Assembly: GCA_030043395.1 (NCBI GenBank)
Contig: JASHXW010000083.1
Coordinates: forward strand, 1 to 12,474
Length of the DNA: 12,474 nt
Direction: 5' to 3'
Origin: Streptosporangiaceae bacterium
GTDB taxonomy: Bacteria; Actinomycetota; Actinomycetes; Streptosporangiales; Streptosporangiaceae
Positions 12,063-12,474 of this stretch are shown here, in pieces. The stretch's first letter is position 1. Each line of letters begins with the position of its first letter. Made by a program: the position numbers and the translations under genes. The notes below the pieces were generated by a model. That model had not been told where the DNA came from. It searched no databases and worked only from the letters and a program-made list of their open reading frames with translations.

Positions 12063-12474
12063 GTGCGAAAGGCGCCTGAGCATGACGCTGCGGACAAGCA
12101 GGTCGCGGAGGTAGAACGACGCCTCGCGGACCTGCGCAGGTCTGCTGGCCTGCCCGGGGCCGATCCCGGCGCCATGCTCGAGGCCGCGTTCACCGAGCTT
12201 GAAGGCGCCATCGGGATGCTCGGCGAGGCGCTCGCGGCGGGGGCGAGCCCGGCTGGCAAGCCCGCCGCCGACGGCTCAGAACGCCACATGCTCCGGGCTG
12301 TCTTTGCCGAGGCTCCGGTGCCGCTGTTCCTCCTCGCCCCCGACGGAACCGTGCTTCGGGTCAACAAGGCCGCTGGCGAACTGCTTGGCGCGAGCCCCGG
12401 CTACGCCACCGGCCGGCCGTTCACCGCTTTCGTCGCGCTCCCCAGTCGGGCGGCCGTCCAGACCCAGCTCACGG
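12063..12474 (+). CDS. PAS-domain signalling protein, 3' end outside the window (probable PAS-PP2C phosphatase)
   Basis: A frame opens after a TGA at 12048 and stays open to the edge, giving 137 codons from GTG 12063. The first about 60 residues form a charged helical segment (QVAEVERRLADLRR, then FTELEGAIGML), likely coiled coil. They are followed by a PAS domain starting near codon 76 with FAEAPVPLFLLAPDGTVLRV, N102 in RVNKAAGELLG, and GRPFTAF. This helix-plus-PAS opening is typical of actinobacterial multi-domain phosphatases ending in a SpoIIE domain, but the output domain is beyond the window, so a kinase or other output is possible. The start is uncertain: GTG 12063 lacks a clear ribosome site, and in-frame ATGs occur at 12174, 12216 and 12288. 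The third-position G/C bias supports coding throughout. It probably shares an operon with the ANTAR gene 41 bases upstream. Confidence 0.75.
   Translation, partial: MRKAPEHDAADKQVAEVERRLADLRRSAGLPGADPGAMLEAAFTELEGAIGMLGEALAAGASPAGKPAADGSERHMLRAVFAEAPVPLFLLAPDGTVLRVNKAAGELLGASPGYATGRPFTAFVALPSRAAVQTQLT

Noticed and set aside
12082..12113. ATG at 12082 as a gene start after the ANTAR gene
   Set aside because: Its frame meets TAG at 12112 after ten codons. The PAS-encoding frame is a different one.
1..12474. Mobile element, defence system, CRISPR array or tRNA insertion site
   Set aside because: No transposase, integrase, spacer-repeat pattern, tRNA-like fold or shift in base composition or codon use was seen; the genes look resident.

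Overview
The window reads as ordinary chromosomal DNA from a high-GC actinomycete. Codon third positions are strongly G/C, GTG starts are common, and the gene families present are typical of Actinomycetota: an LCP cell-wall protein, ANTAR and PP2C/SpoIIE signalling proteins, a GH25 lysozyme with ricin-type lectin repeats, and PhoP-like two-component systems. A soil or plant-associated filamentous lineage is plausible, but genus cannot be read from the sequence. Coding density is very high and no stretch above 300 bases lacks a gene. The longest gap is the 216-base divergent region 11092-11307. I see no tRNA, rRNA, CRISPR, insertion sequence or attachment site.

Layout. A YqeG-like HAD protein enters from the left edge (+ strand, ends 473) and converges with zero spacing on a run of eight minus-strand genes (474-11091). 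In transcription order these are: a REC-PP2C phosphatase (11091-9889); a CHASE3/HAMP histidine kinase (9904-8306, overlapping the phosphatase by 16 bases); a single-domain Rcp1-type response regulator (8222-7776); a secreted GH25 muramidase with two Ig-like and two ricin-type modules (7767-5617, 8 bases after the regulator); a class I methyltransferase (5559-4669); a LytR-CpsA-Psr protein (4570-3164); an OmpR/PhoB-type response regulator (3082-2345); and its HAMP histidine kinase (2330-474). To the right and divergent are a GAF-like/ANTAR regulator (11308-12021) and the first 137 codons of a PAS-domain protein (12063 to the edge).

How it may fit together (inference). One cassette has a kinase (CHASE3 type) and two receiver proteins that carry no DNA-binding domain: one linked to a Ser/Thr phosphatase and one standing alone. 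This suggests a branched phosphotransfer pathway that ends in a partner switch (anti-sigma/anti-anti-sigma), whose other parts are not in the window. The muramidase directly downstream, and the LCP glycopolymer ligase further down, point to a link with the cell envelope. The second pair (PhoP-like regulator plus kinase) is a classical DNA-binding two-component system. The divergent ANTAR protein is predicted to act on RNA, and the PAS protein resembles the N-terminus of actinobacterial PAS-PP2C phosphatases. The most notable signals are the signalling-cassette/lysozyme arrangement, a hairpin-rich 83-base gap inside the cassette, a large hairpin in the leader of the phosphatase gene, and an approximately 57-residue insertion in the phosphoacceptor hairpin of the first kinase.
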